DNA from: Sphingobacterium alimentarium
GTDB lineage: Bacteria > Bacteroidota > Bacteroidia > Sphingobacteriales > Sphingobacteriaceae
Reading direction: 5' to 3'
NCBI RefSeq assembly: GCF_004342685.1
Contig: NZ_SMBZ01000007.1
Coordinates: forward strand, 1 to 64,000
DNA: 64,000 bases
The translations under genes were made by a program, and so were the position numbers. Position 1 is the stretch's first letter. The number at the start of each line of letters is the position of its first letter. The notes under the pieces are model-generated. The model ran no database searches. It had not been told where the DNA came from and worked only from the letters and a program-made list of their open reading frames with translations. Shown here piece after piece: positions 24,516 through 33,145 of the stretch.

Positions 24516-27038
24516 TTAAAAACTAAAATGTAATGAAAGTCTAAATCTATCTTTTACAGGCTCTTTGGCTTCTTTATAAGTCATTCGCACATAGTATTGA
24601 ACCCGTAAAACTCTAAGAATATTATCTAATCCGACATAACCCTCCCAATAAGGATTTTTGCCCAATACCTTGGTCATGGTCTCTCCATGGAGATTCTTAT
24701 CAAAGTACACGACCGAATTGCCTAGATAGGGATTATTCTTTGCGGACAAATCACCCCAAAACATACGAGCACCAAACAATTCCCTCAATTTCAAGCGTTT
24801 TATAAAAGGAACTTTATTCAACAGAAATCCATTCAATCTATGGTCATACCCCAACTTCAAGAACTGGTCAGCAACAAATTCCATGGAATTGACACGTTCA
24901 TACGAAATGGTATGTCTATCGCGCTGCTCTTGTATATTGGGCATTTCCAATAATGGATAAGGCAATGTACCCCATATCTTACCTGCCGAAAGTGTCAAAT
25001 CCCCAAAACCTAATTGATTCATAAATAATCGCTGCGAAAAAGAAAATCGTAATGCATCATAATTATAATCGCCTCCTAGCACGCCTTTCAGCCCTTTATT
25101 GTACTGCAAACTGAATACAGGATTGTTTTCGATTATGGTATTACGGCTCAAGTTGCGGTAATAGAATTTTTCATTAGGCGCCCAGCGCAAAACAAATTGT
25201 AAATCACTGGTATGAAGAGAAGGCAAAAATTGGGAGGAATCCGAAGATAAAGGTAATTGCAGATCGCCTATTGGATTGCGACGTTGTAGTGTCATCGTGG
25301 AGGAAACGCTAAAATGATTACCAAATTCGATCAGATGCCCTAGACGGTAAGCATCCGTATTGAAAAACTTGGTAGGTTTATTCGAGCGGAAGCTTCTAAA
25401 AAAACTATCGCCCTTCAGAAATCCTATCCCGCGACCAGGCTCAAAAATGTCATGCTGTACAGATCCTTCGATATAATGAGCAGGAAAAGTGGTGATATTC
25501 TTGCCATTCAAAGATACGGCGGTGCGAAAATTATATTTCAAATCCTGATCACGCGTGCCATATGCCAAGTATCCCTCCAAATATACTTTTTCAGAAAAAG
25601 CAGATGTACTTCTTCCGCCTAGGCGGAATCTATTCCCTTCGATATTATTTTGGTGAAAAACATACTCCAAGGGCCCTAGTTCGAATTTGCCTAACGAATA
25701 ATAGCCTTGGGAAAGCAGATAACCAAAAGCCATAATTGCACGCGCCGAAGGCATGTTATTGAGGCGGTCAATGTTTCTATATGTCGCTTCTTCAGCCATA
25801 AGTAAGCGGATGGGACGATCCTGCGGACTGAAAGATCTTAATTGTGGCATTCTTTCGGTTGGAGCGCCTCCCATTATACCGGATGGCACTTCATGACTTA
25901 AATCGTACTTATGGTTCACCCCCAGTCTATACCCGAATAGCGCATCCCTACTTCCTCGTCCAAATACAACTGTTACTTCTGTCGTATCCTGCAGCATGAC
26001 ACCGGATGTATCTTTAAAATACGAAAGGCGAAGCTTCAAATCATTTACCCAGCTGACATTCGCCTTCTCGTCGATTTCCATCTGCGCGCCCTTGACAGCA
26101 TAACGTCCATCCATCGAGATAGCAAGTTCGCCTTTGAACAACAAATCGGTAGGATTACGGGGCTCAAAGAGAAGTCTGACGTATATATCGCGTTCCGTAC
26201 GAATCGTATCTTTCACATAATATTTATAAAAAGTCTTCGCATTGGCAGCAATAGGGCTTAAGAATTGTTTATTGATAAAATAAATACTCTCCTCATATAA
26301 GTCGACAGGCTGAAACATGTAACCCATAAATGATTGAATATTCGAATTGTTCACATATTTCGCATCGAACTCTGTTTTTTCCTCGACCTTTATGATTTTC
26401 TTCGTCTTTGAGGGATTCTGTTGTACATAATTATCGGACAAGGACTCCTGCATATAGATGCTCAATACATCTTTGCCCTCGAGCACAGAACGATCTACAT
26501 TGTTATAAAAAAAACTTAGATTGTTCGTGCCTGTCCCGAAAACACTTTTAGGGTCCACAATACCGAATTTGAGCTTCTCATACTGCTCATAATATAGACT
26601 ATCTTTCTTTTTTAGTTTATTCTGGGATTTGTGTCGAATGACCAGATCGATAAGTTCCGTCGCAGGATTTCGGTTGGTGTACTTCTTTTTCTTATTTATT
26701 TCTACGGCCTCAATATGAAAATTATCCTGCTTTAGCATGACCTCTATCAAAGACGACACCGAATCAATTACAATGCGTTGCGGAATATAACCAATCGCCG
26801 TTACCACAATTTCACGGCTAGGTTTGTCGACCTCAAAGGAAAATCGACCCTTTTGATCAGTGGAAATCCCTACTTGGTTATCCTCACATTTTATGGTGGC
26901 CCCAATAATTGCTTCTCGGGTATTGGAATCGATGACCTTACCTTGGATACGAGTTTGCGAATTTACAGTAAGCACTGAAATTAGCAATATTAACACCGAA
27001 AATATAACACGTATCAGGTAGTTCAACTCTCTTTTCAT
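24516..27038 (-). CDS. DUF5686 outer-membrane protein with carboxypeptidase-like regulatory domain
   Basis: 840 residues from the ATG at 27038; an upstream in-frame TTG (27053) would add MTWLC ahead of the signal peptide and is rejected. The signal peptide ends near VNSQ. Residues 25-105 are a CarboxypepD_reg-like beta-sandwich (IQGKVIDSNTREAIIGATIK), followed by DUF5686 with a long soluble part and a C-terminal barrel of about 450 residues, ending in LSLHFSF with a terminal Phe. The family is widespread in Bacteroidota and of unknown function, often near envelope genes. A possible promoter, TTTG, 18 bases, TATCTTTA, is seen on the minus strand just upstream. Confidence 0.88.
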   Translation of the reverse strand: MKRELNYLIRVIFSVLILLISVLTVNSQTRIQGKVIDSNTREAIIGATIKCEDNQVGISTDQKGRFSFEVDKPSREIVVTAIGYIPQRIVIDSVSSLIEVMLKQDNFHIEAVEINKKKKYTNRNPATELIDLVIRHKSQNKLKKKDSLYYEQYEKLKFGIVDPKSVFGTGTNNLSFFYNNVDRSVLEGKDVLSIYMQESLSDNYVQQNPSKTKKIIKVEEKTEFDAKYVNNSNIQSFMGYMFQPVDLYEESIYFINKQFLSPIAANAKTFYKYYVKDTIRTERDIYVRLLFEPRNPTDLLFKGELAISMDGRYAVKGAQMEIDEKANVSWVNDLKLRLSYFKDTSGVMLQDTTEVTVVFGRGSRDALFGYRLGVNHKYDLSHEVPSGIMGGAPTERMPQLRSFSPQDRPIRLLMAEEATYRNIDRLNNMPSARAIMAFGYLLSQGYYSLGKFELGPLEYVFHQNNIEGNRFRLGGRSTSAFSEKVYLEGYLAYGTRDQDLKYNFRTAVSLNGKNITTFPAHYIEGSVQHDIFEPGRGIGFLKGDSFFRSFRSNKPTKFFNTDAYRLGHLIEFGNHFSVSSTMTLQRRNPIGDLQLPLSSDSSQFLPSLHTSDLQFVLRWAPNEKFYYRNLSRNTIIENNPVFSLQYNKGLKGVLGGDYNYDALRFSFSQRLFMNQLGFGDLTLSAGKIWGTLPYPLLEMPNIQEQRDRHTISYERVNSMEFVADQFLKLGYDHRLNGFLLNKVPFIKRLKLRELFGARMFWGDLSAKNNPYLGNSVVYFDKNLHGETMTKVLGKNPYWEGYVGLDNILRVLRVQYYVRMTYKEAKEPVKDRFRLSLHFSF

Positions 27039-27053
27039 ACACAGCCAGGTCAA

Positions 27054-27493
27054 TCATAAAGATACAATTTGTCCCCAAAGTTCAAAATTATTATAATAAA
27101 TTTTCCGTATAAATACATTAAGATTAAGGGGTACAACGGCAGCAGATAAATCCTTTACAGCAGCTATTTGATTTTGGCAATTAAGCAAGTTCAATAATTA
27201 ACATAAGCAAGGCTAGTAAATGATTGGTGAAGGATAGTCATTATCGCAATACCATTGGAAGTTTCCTTTGCGTACCTTCGCAATTCCTTTACATCAGAAT
27301 AACTAAGACTGCTCCTTCCATATTCTAATCCATTTAGAATTTAAATAATGAGGTGCTTATACAGAACTTACCAATATTGTACTCGCGGGTATCATTTGGC
27401 GTTCAATTACAGAAACTATTTTAGGAGAGAAAATCCACGTCAATTGCCAAGTCTCATTATCAGAATAACGTTTACCTCACCTTATTGACTTAA
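27054..27493. other. 440-base intergenic stretch, no gene supported
   Basis: AT-rich DNA between two minus-strand genes. It probably holds the promoter of the DUF5686 gene at its left end. A plus-strand frame without a start codon around 27360-27470 reads AYTELTNIVLAGIIWRSITE then TILGEK before a stop. It looks protein-like, but I cannot match it to a family; it may be a gene remnant. No hairpin terminator was seen. Confidence 0.4.
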
Positions 27494-28180
27494 TTATTCA
27501 CTAAAAGCTTTTAAATATTTCTCAAAATAGAAGAGCTTTTCTTTAGATTTATATTGTTGGATATAGCGAGGGTGCTCTAATATAATTGCCTTATCAAAAA
27601 GTTTAACTTCTTTATTAAGTTGATTTATAAAAAAAGCATTTCTCTTACCCAAAATATAAACTTTGTCAGTATCCAAACTAAGTTTTATCTGTTCTTTCAT
27701 GGATTGAATCATAAAAGGCTTTACAGCTTCAAACAACTTTGGTTCATCGTAATAATTCGCATTTACCCATCCTTTATTTTTCGTTTGGTGAACTATGGCT
27801 AATGGAAAAGGAGAGTTTATATAGAAACTTTTATAAAACAAATATGCCCCACCAAAGGCTGCTATCATATCGTACATAAAAACCGATGAGATCTCATGTG
27901 TATGTGCGGATTGCATTTCTATACCACAAGCAGATTTTAATCGTTTTGTATCTGTAAACGGAATACCTGTAACACCCGCACCATGTCGGCTGGGATTGAT
28001 GCCGATAATAAATTTCCGAATGCAATTATCGTTATAAAATTTATCATAAAATGCCTGCATCACTTTCAATGTTTCAGGGTTACTATGATATGGATTTATT
28101 ACAGCGAACCCCTCAGGAAGGGTATCGCTGTATTGTAGCTTTATATTAAAGTCAATGACTTTTTGCCCAAATGATAACAT
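27494..28180 (-). CDS. SMUG2-like uracil-DNA glycosylase family protein (DUF4918)
   Basis: 228 residues. The motif GINPSRHGAGVTGIPFTD is the active-site loop of the SMUG-type uracil-DNA glycosylases (G-I/M-N-P-G/S), and the second active-site loop is LEHPRYIQQY, with the catalytic-loop His. The start LSFGQKVIDFNIKLQY and these motifs fit the Bacteroidota DUF4918/SMUG2 group, which removes uracil from DNA. Neighbouring genes are unrelated; a TATATTTG box lies 39 bases before the ATG. No signal peptide, so cytoplasmic. Confidence 0.85.
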   Translation of the reverse strand: MLSFGQKVIDFNIKLQYSDTLPEGFAVINPYHSNPETLKVMQAFYDKFYNDNCIRKFIIGINPSRHGAGVTGIPFTDTKRLKSACGIEMQSAHTHEISSVFMYDMIAAFGGAYLFYKSFYINSPFPLAIVHQTKNKGWVNANYYDEPKLFEAVKPFMIQSMKEQIKLSLDTDKVYILGKRNAFFINQLNKEVKLFDKAIILEHPRYIQQYKSKEKLFYFEKYLKAFSE

Positions 28181-28218
28181 GCAGATTAAATCAAATTTAT
28201 AAGGTAAGCTGATTTTTG

Positions 28219-28226
28219 CAAATATA
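28219..28226 (-). promoter_or_regulatory. Promoter -7 box of the SMUG2-like gene
   Basis: On the minus strand TATATTTG (complement of 28219-28226), 38 bases upstream of the ATG. No clear -33 TTTG at the usual spacing. Confidence 0.5.
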
Positions 28227-28452
28227 ATTCTACAAACCTACCTATTAATATTGGCAGGGATTTAAAATTAAACTAAACATTAACTATACATACAGCATGC
28301 CTAAGTCATGGAGCTAAAAGATTATGTACAATTAAGACTGCTAATTTAACAAAGTTATAACCCTATAATTCAGTAAGCATAAATCAACATTCTAACAGTG
28401 ATAGCCGCAAGTTTAACCCTTAAAAATAATCTTAATTCAACTGCAATGATTC

Positions 28453-28890
28453 TTATTTATTAAGTGTTAATGTTCCATTGAGTAATTCGGCATTAAAGGC
28501 CCCAATAGAAGTAATATGCAACATGTGCTTAATTTGTTTACGAATTTCCTTAAATTCATTGTGTAGTGGACACGGGTTGCTCTCCGAACAGTAACTTAAC
28601 CCCATACCGCAGCCAGTAAATAAATCATCTCCTTGTAAAACAATGATAATATCTGCTAAAGGCCGGTTTTGTCCGTTAGTATCAATATAAAAACCACCAT
28701 TGGGTCCTTCAGCGGACAATATGATACCTTTACGACTTAATTTCTGCAATATTTTACTCAAGAAATGCTCTGGTGAATTAATATTTTCGGCAATTTCTTT
28801 TATACCTACGCGCTGTCCATTCTGAGATTTACTAGCGATATATAATACCGCTCTCAAAGCGTACTCACATGTTTTTGAAAAAAAAACCAT
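28453..28890 (-). CDS. Rrf2-family regulator, NsrR-like
   Basis: 145 residues. Winged-helix domain: FFSKTCEYALRAVLYIASKS, the recognition helix NSPEHFLSKILQKLSRKGII, and the wing AEGPNGGFYI. The sensor loop has three cysteines spaced C-x6-C-x5-C (CGMGLSYCSESNPC), as in NsrR proteins whose Fe-S cluster senses nitric oxide. It is close to a cupin gene and a truncated-globin remnant, which fits NO control. Distinct from the other Rrf2 gene at 20.8 kb. The ATG is preceded on the minus strand by TATATTTA, a near-consensus -7 box. Confidence 0.88.
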   Translation of the reverse strand: MVFFSKTCEYALRAVLYIASKSQNGQRVGIKEIAENINSPEHFLSKILQKLSRKGIILSAEGPNGGFYIDTNGQNRPLADIIIVLQGDDLFTGCGMGLSYCSESNPCPLHNEFKEIRKQIKHMLHITSIGAFNAELLNGTLTLNK

Positions 28891-29245
28891 TTATAGATTC
28901 TTGTCTCGACTTTTTATATATAAATATAACCTGTTTGGAAGCACGATAACTAAAATAAGCGCCAAAACTGTTAATTACAAGTCCTTTATATTGTGCATCG
29001 GAGACGAATAGCAAAAACATTCTCTCATCATCTGGACCCGACATTTCTTCAAACGATAAATTTCATCAAGTATAAATTCTTCTTGTGAATTCCAATGAGT
29101 GTGCCAGAAAACAAAGACATTCTTTGTCCTGGGCAATCAAAAAGATCATGAATATATGCTCATTCCTGTAGATCATTAATTGCTTCACTCAGACTGTTCT
29201 AGTTATACATTTTATGCAGACACCTCATAATTAATTCACTTATTA
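28891..29245. other. 355-base intergenic stretch, no gene supported
   Basis: AT-rich DNA. A minus-strand ORF from 29044 (59 codons, starting MSGPDDERMFLLFVSDAQYK) runs into the start of the Rrf2 gene in another frame. It has no known match and no promoter box, so it is not called. The rest shows short broken frames only, possibly decayed coding DNA of the presumed NO-response locus. Confidence 0.35.
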
Positions 29246-29587
29246 TTAAGTATTTGCAGACGCGATAGGTCTGTCAACATTATCAGACTTATTAAGCGAT
29301 AAACGTACTATACTATTTTGTAATGCAATTAGATCATGTGGAATGCGAGCTTCTAATGCTATCATCATTCCTTTTTCCAAAATAAATCGTTTGTTGCCCA
29401 CGCCAAAATCAATTGAACCTTCTACAACTGAAACCACTATAGGATATGGAGCTGTATGTTGTTTCATTTCCTGCGTTTCTTTGAATACAATTCTTACCTC
29501 TTTCGTATCGGTTGTATTTATAAGGACACTTACATTCGGAGCAGTCTCTCCATATGTAATATCTTTTAAAACTGAAGCTATCTTCAT
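29246..29587 (-). CDS. Small cupin-domain protein
   Basis: 113 residues, a single cupin barrel: the second cupin motif region reads GVGNKRFILEKGMMIALEAR followed by IPHDL with a candidate metal His. The first motif (QHTAPYPIVVSVVEGSIDFG) keeps one His and lacks the usual HxH-x-E set, so metal binding is doubtful. Such cupins are found beside NsrR-like regulators and NO-detoxification genes in Bacteroidota. Precise role unknown. A 34-codon ORF (29636-29740, minus) lies 48 bases upstream; it reads MSNALTVDTYFEGEFADEAK then GRAGKMSKITHFRI and is unassigned. Confidence 0.75.
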   Translation of the reverse strand: MKIASVLKDITYGETAPNVSVLINTTDTKEVRIVFKETQEMKQHTAPYPIVVSVVEGSIDFGVGNKRFILEKGMMIALEARIPHDLIALQNSIVRLSLNKSDNVDRPIASANT

Positions 29588-29705
29588 TGCTGATTACTAT
29601 TTATTCTAATTTTTTTAATATCACTACTTATTACATTAGATTCGAAAATGCGTAATTTTCGACATTTTTCCTGCCCGCCCTTTTGCCTCATCTGCAAATT
29701 CGCCT

Positions 29706-29802
29706 TCAAAATATGTGTCTACTGTTAACGCGTTGGACATCTTCATAAAAAGAATCAACCAATACTTTTATGTCTTGCAAATTCTGGATGTCCGTTTTCC
29801 AT
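29706..29802 (-). pseudogene. Truncated-haemoglobin N-terminal remnant, frameshifted
   Basis: On the minus strand an ATG at 29802 starts MEN; one base later, in the shifted frame, the DNA reads DIQNLQDIKVLVDSFYEDVQ then R and soon stops (29706). DIQNLxDIKxLVxxFYxxV is the start of group III truncated globins known from Bacteroidota, which handle NO or O2. The rest of the globin (about 100 residues with the haem His) is missing. Assignment rests on about 20 residues, so it is tentative; the NsrR-like regulator and cupin nearby agree with it. Confidence 0.45.
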
Positions 29803-29824
29803 TAAACAAAGGTAATAACAAAAC

Positions 29825-29865
29825 AATAAAAGACATTTATATCTTTTATTATAAAACAAGTTTTA
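29825..29865. repeat. Two adjacent AT-rich inverted repeats, possible operator
   Basis: AATAAAAGA (29825-29833) and TCTTTTATT (29842-29850) are perfect arms around 8 bases; right after, TAAAAC-AA-GTTTTA (29852-29865) is a second palindrome. They lie 23 bases upstream of the presumed globin start, where a dimeric regulator such as the Rrf2 protein could bind. They could also be simple hairpins; no T-run terminator geometry is evident. Confidence 0.35.
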
Positions 29866-30214
29866 CAATTGATTAACTAATCAGTAGCTATTTACAGTGG
29901 TAGTTAGTATAAGCGATCTCACAAAAACAATCTAGCTAGTTTTAAGCTCAAGAATCTAGAAGCGTTAGAATAACATCCGGCATATCTAATAATGAAGATT
30001 TATGGTGATGGGTTACATTTTAAGGATACAGATAATCAGTTAGCTAAGCGTCTACACAGAAAGCAAAAGCTACTCAGAGTATGAAGATATAGCAATCAAA
30101 TGTAACATTTCACTTTCATTACCGCCATTGGACAACCTTAATTTTTTAGTAGGCACGTCAATATCTTTATGAAATCCAAGCATTAAACTAATACAGATAT
30201 TTCATGAAAGCTGT
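29866..30214. other. About 350 bases without a supported gene
   Basis: AT-rich. One 30-codon plus-strand ORF at 29992-30084 (MKIYGDGLHFKDTDNQLAKR...) looks protein-like but has no promoter box, no recognised family and no downstream partner. Nothing else is seen before the nuo terminator. Confidence 0.4.
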
Positions 30215-30215
30215 A

Positions 30216-30246
30216 TATAAAAGCTCTTCACCTTCATGAAGAGCCA
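30216..30246 (-). terminator. Terminator of the nuo operon
   Basis: GCTCTTCA (30223-30230) and TGAAGAGC (30237-30244) form an 8-bp stem with a 6-base loop; on the minus strand TTTT follows. It lies 21 bases after the nuoN stop. Confidence 0.8.
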
Positions 30247-30264
30247 AGTTTTTTAGCGCGTTAT

Positions 30265-31650
30265 TTACAACAATGATGCGATGTAATTTGGATATACACC
30301 GATCATTACGGTAAGGAAAAGCGTGATAAGCAATACTACTTGGAATCCCATCGGAACAGCCAATTTTTCTTCCTGCTCGGCCATGGGATAGAAATACATA
30401 TGTACCACTACGCGCAGATAATAATACACGCCGATAGCCGCATTGACTACAGCCAATACCAATAGTATAATATGGTAATCTGCCATGGCAGTTCTGAATA
30501 ACATAAATTTACCAATAAAACCTGCAGTCAGCGGTATGCCCGCTAGAGAAAGCATAGCCACTGTAATGACCAGTGCTAGCAATGGATTTTTCTTAGCCAA
30601 TCCGTCGAATGCCACAAACTGATCTGAGCCATGGCTTCTTTTGACAAGAATAAGCCCTGCAAAAGCGGCCACAGAAGCAAGCGAATAGGCTACACCATAG
30701 GTGAAAATACTGGTATTAGCATTTGCCCCTAAGGCAATAATAGCAAACAGCATATAGCCGGCATGTGAGATGCTCGAATAGGCCAACATACGCTTGAAGC
30801 TGGTTTGCATCAACGCCGTGATATTTCCCACAAAAAGTGTGATCACGATGATAACCAGCAGGACGGGGGTCCAGAAATCATGCAGCGGAGAGAATACGTA
30901 GCTAAATAATTTAATGAAGCCCGCAAAAGATGCGACTTTCACCACCGTACTCATATAAGTCGTAATCAATATGGGCGCACCATCGTAGACATCTGGAGTC
31001 CAAAAATGAAAAGGTGCAGCACCTACTTTAAATAATAGACCGACCATCATCAATAAAATACCTCCATAGAATAAAGGCGAAATCGCAGTTGGATTGGCGA
31101 CTAAGTAATTTTTTACACCCGTAATATCAAATGTTCCTGTAGCACCATATAGGAGTGTGATACCAAATAACAAAAACCCGGTAGAAAAAGCACCCATCAA
31201 AAAGTATTTGAGTGCTGCTTCATTCGACGCAAAATCTGTTTTTCTGATACCGACCAAAATGTATAGCGCAACAGACATAATCTCGATGCCTACAAAAAGC
31301 ATAGCGAAGTTGTGATAAGCACACACCATTAAAGCTCCTGTTAGCGAAAACAGCATCAAACAATAATATTCGGCTACATTTTTACTGATAGCACTAAAAT
31401 ATTCCTGGCTCAACAACAAGACCAGCGCTGTCACCACGATACACAGTATGGAAAACGCGAGCGCAAAATTATCAAACAAGACCATACCATGGTAGATCGG
31501 AGCCGCACCCGAATTCCATGCCAGCACCTCAAATACCAATGCCCCCACCAAGCCAGCAATGCTCACCGGTAGCAACAATGATTTCGCATTATATAAGCCT
31601 AAATATAAAACCAGGATTCCCAACAGAGACAGTAGAATAATCGCTCCCAT
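30265..31650 (-). CDS. nuoN: NADH-quinone oxidoreductase subunit N
   Basis: 461 residues, about 14 membrane helices; antiporter-like proton-pumping subunit of complex I. The conserved proton-channel block is seen as FKVGAAPFHFWTPDVYDGAP with the channel Lys, and the preceding MLFVGIEIMSVALYILVG holds the membrane Glu. FKRMLAYSSISHAGYMLFAI is the second hallmark, with a Lys in transmembrane region 8. It is the last gene of the operon, 24 bases after nuoM. Length is slightly short of the E. coli protein (485). Confidence 0.96.
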   Translation of the reverse strand: MGAIILLSLLGILVLYLGLYNAKSLLLPVSIAGLVGALVFEVLAWNSGAAPIYHGMVLFDNFALAFSILCIVVTALVLLLSQEYFSAISKNVAEYYCLMLFSLTGALMVCAYHNFAMLFVGIEIMSVALYILVGIRKTDFASNEAALKYFLMGAFSTGFLLFGITLLYGATGTFDITGVKNYLVANPTAISPLFYGGILLMMVGLLFKVGAAPFHFWTPDVYDGAPILITTYMSTVVKVASFAGFIKLFSYVFSPLHDFWTPVLLVIIVITLFVGNITALMQTSFKRMLAYSSISHAGYMLFAIIALGANANTSIFTYGVAYSLASVAAFAGLILVKRSHGSDQFVAFDGLAKKNPLLALVITVAMLSLAGIPLTAGFIGKFMLFRTAMADYHIILLVLAVVNAAIGVYYYLRVVVHMYFYPMAEQEEKLAVPMGFQVVLLITLFLTVMIGVYPNYIASLL

Positions 31651-31674
31651 AAATGATTGTGTATTTGACTTATT

Positions 31675-33120
31675 TTAAAACTTTACTGATTCAATTAATT
31701 GTGTTACCGATGCCTCTGAAAGTCTCAATAGGCCATTCGGAAATATCCCTAAATAAATAATTAAAGCACTAATTATCACCAATACGAATACTTCAATGCC
31801 CGCCGCATCTTTTACTTCAGCATAATTCGTATTCAAAGGTCCTAACATAGACTTTTGGAATAAACGCAACATGTACACCGCCCCTAAGATCAGGGTCAAG
31901 CCCGCAAATGCAGCATACCAAATATTTAAGCTATATAAGGATTTCAACAATAAAAACTCACCGACGAAACCATTTGTCAACGGCAATCCTACTGCGCCCA
32001 TCATGATTATGACGAAGAAAACAGATAACTTAGGCATTCGCGCCGCAAGTCCGCCCCAATCGTTTAATACATAGGTATTTGTTCGGGAACGGATAATATC
32101 CAAGACCAAAAATAATCCTAACACGCTAATACCGTGATTAATCATTTGCAACAATGATCCTTGCAATCCATCTTGATTCCACGCAAAAATACCGGCAGTA
32201 ATCAAACCCACGTGCGCAATGGAGGAATATGCGATTAGTCGCTTTGCATTTTGCTGCTTGAACGCAATAAGTGAAGCATATACTATTCCTATAATACAAA
32301 GTATCAATGCTACAGGTCCATACGCCTGTGCCCCGAAAGGAAGGATGGGAATCAACCAGCGTATAACACCATACGTACCCATCTTCAACATTATCCCCGC
32401 CAAGAGCATTGTGCCCACGGTAGGAGCGTTAGTATAAGTATCAGGTTGCCAAGTATGAAATGGGAATATTGGAATTTTTATGGCAAAAGCAATAAAAAAT
32501 GCCCAAAACAGCCAACGCTGATCCACGTCATCTAACTGCAATGCTACAAAAGAGGCCCATTCGAAATCTTTGTTTGGCGTTTGCTGCGCCAAATAAAGAA
32601 TTGCGATTAGCATCAACAAACTTCCGAAGAAGGTGTAAATAAAGAACTTTAAATTGACTTTTATACGATCTCCATCTCCCCATAGGGCACAGATAAAGTA
32701 TATTGGAATTAATGCGGCTTCCCAGCCTACATAAAAGGTGAAAGCATCCAAAGCGGTAAATACCAACAACAAGCCCGCTTGCATAAAGCTCGCCAACGCA
32801 TAAAAGCTGTGTTTATAGTCGCGTCCAAAGCTGGACAAGATGATGAGTGGAAATAACCCATTGGTCAATAGAACCAAGGGTAAACTTACACCATCCAAGC
32901 CCACATGAAAACAAATATTCATGCTCGAAATCCATTCAAATGATTGCTCAAACTGGACACTTGCATCGGGAATAAACGCATATAGAAATGGAATAGTCAG
33001 TGCAAGCTGTACAAAAGACATCACCAAAGCAATCCATTTCGCTGTCGAAGAAGACCGTGCAAAAGCTAACACGAGCGCACTAGCAACAGGTAGTAATAGC
33101 AGTATAAAAAGGTTATTCAT
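31675..33120 (-). CDS. nuoM: NADH-quinone oxidoreductase subunit M
   Basis: 481 residues, 13-14 helices. Hallmarks: WEAALIPIYFICALWGDGDR with the channel Glu, FAIKIPIFPFHTWQPDTYTN with the Lys and His of the proton path, and KRLIAYSSIAHVGLITAGIF. Second antiporter-like subunit of the membrane arm. The next gene upstream, nuoL, ends 25 bases before its start. Confidence 0.96.
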   Translation of the reverse strand: MNNLFILLLLPVASALVLAFARSSSTAKWIALVMSFVQLALTIPFLYAFIPDASVQFEQSFEWISSMNICFHVGLDGVSLPLVLLTNGLFPLIILSSFGRDYKHSFYALASFMQAGLLLVFTALDAFTFYVGWEAALIPIYFICALWGDGDRIKVNLKFFIYTFFGSLLMLIAILYLAQQTPNKDFEWASFVALQLDDVDQRWLFWAFFIAFAIKIPIFPFHTWQPDTYTNAPTVGTMLLAGIMLKMGTYGVIRWLIPILPFGAQAYGPVALILCIIGIVYASLIAFKQQNAKRLIAYSSIAHVGLITAGIFAWNQDGLQGSLLQMINHGISVLGLFLVLDIIRSRTNTYVLNDWGGLAARMPKLSVFFVIIMMGAVGLPLTNGFVGEFLLLKSLYSLNIWYAAFAGLTLILGAVYMLRLFQKSMLGPLNTNYAEVKDAAGIEVFVLVIISALIIYLGIFPNGLLRLSEASVTQLIESVKF

Positions 33121-33145
33121 TGATTATCTTCTATGTCAATTCTAT

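Noticed and set aside
28861-29044. 59-codon minus-strand ORF before the Rrf2 gene
   Set aside because: Overlaps the Rrf2 start in another frame, with no recognisable family and no promoter box.
29825-29850. Inverted repeat considered as a terminator
   Set aside because: AT-only arms with an 8-base loop, no gene ending close by and no T-run; an operator is more plausible but unproven.
29992-30084. 30-codon plus-strand ORF in the 29.9-30.2 kb gap
   Set aside because: Protein-like composition but too short and without promoter, family or partner.
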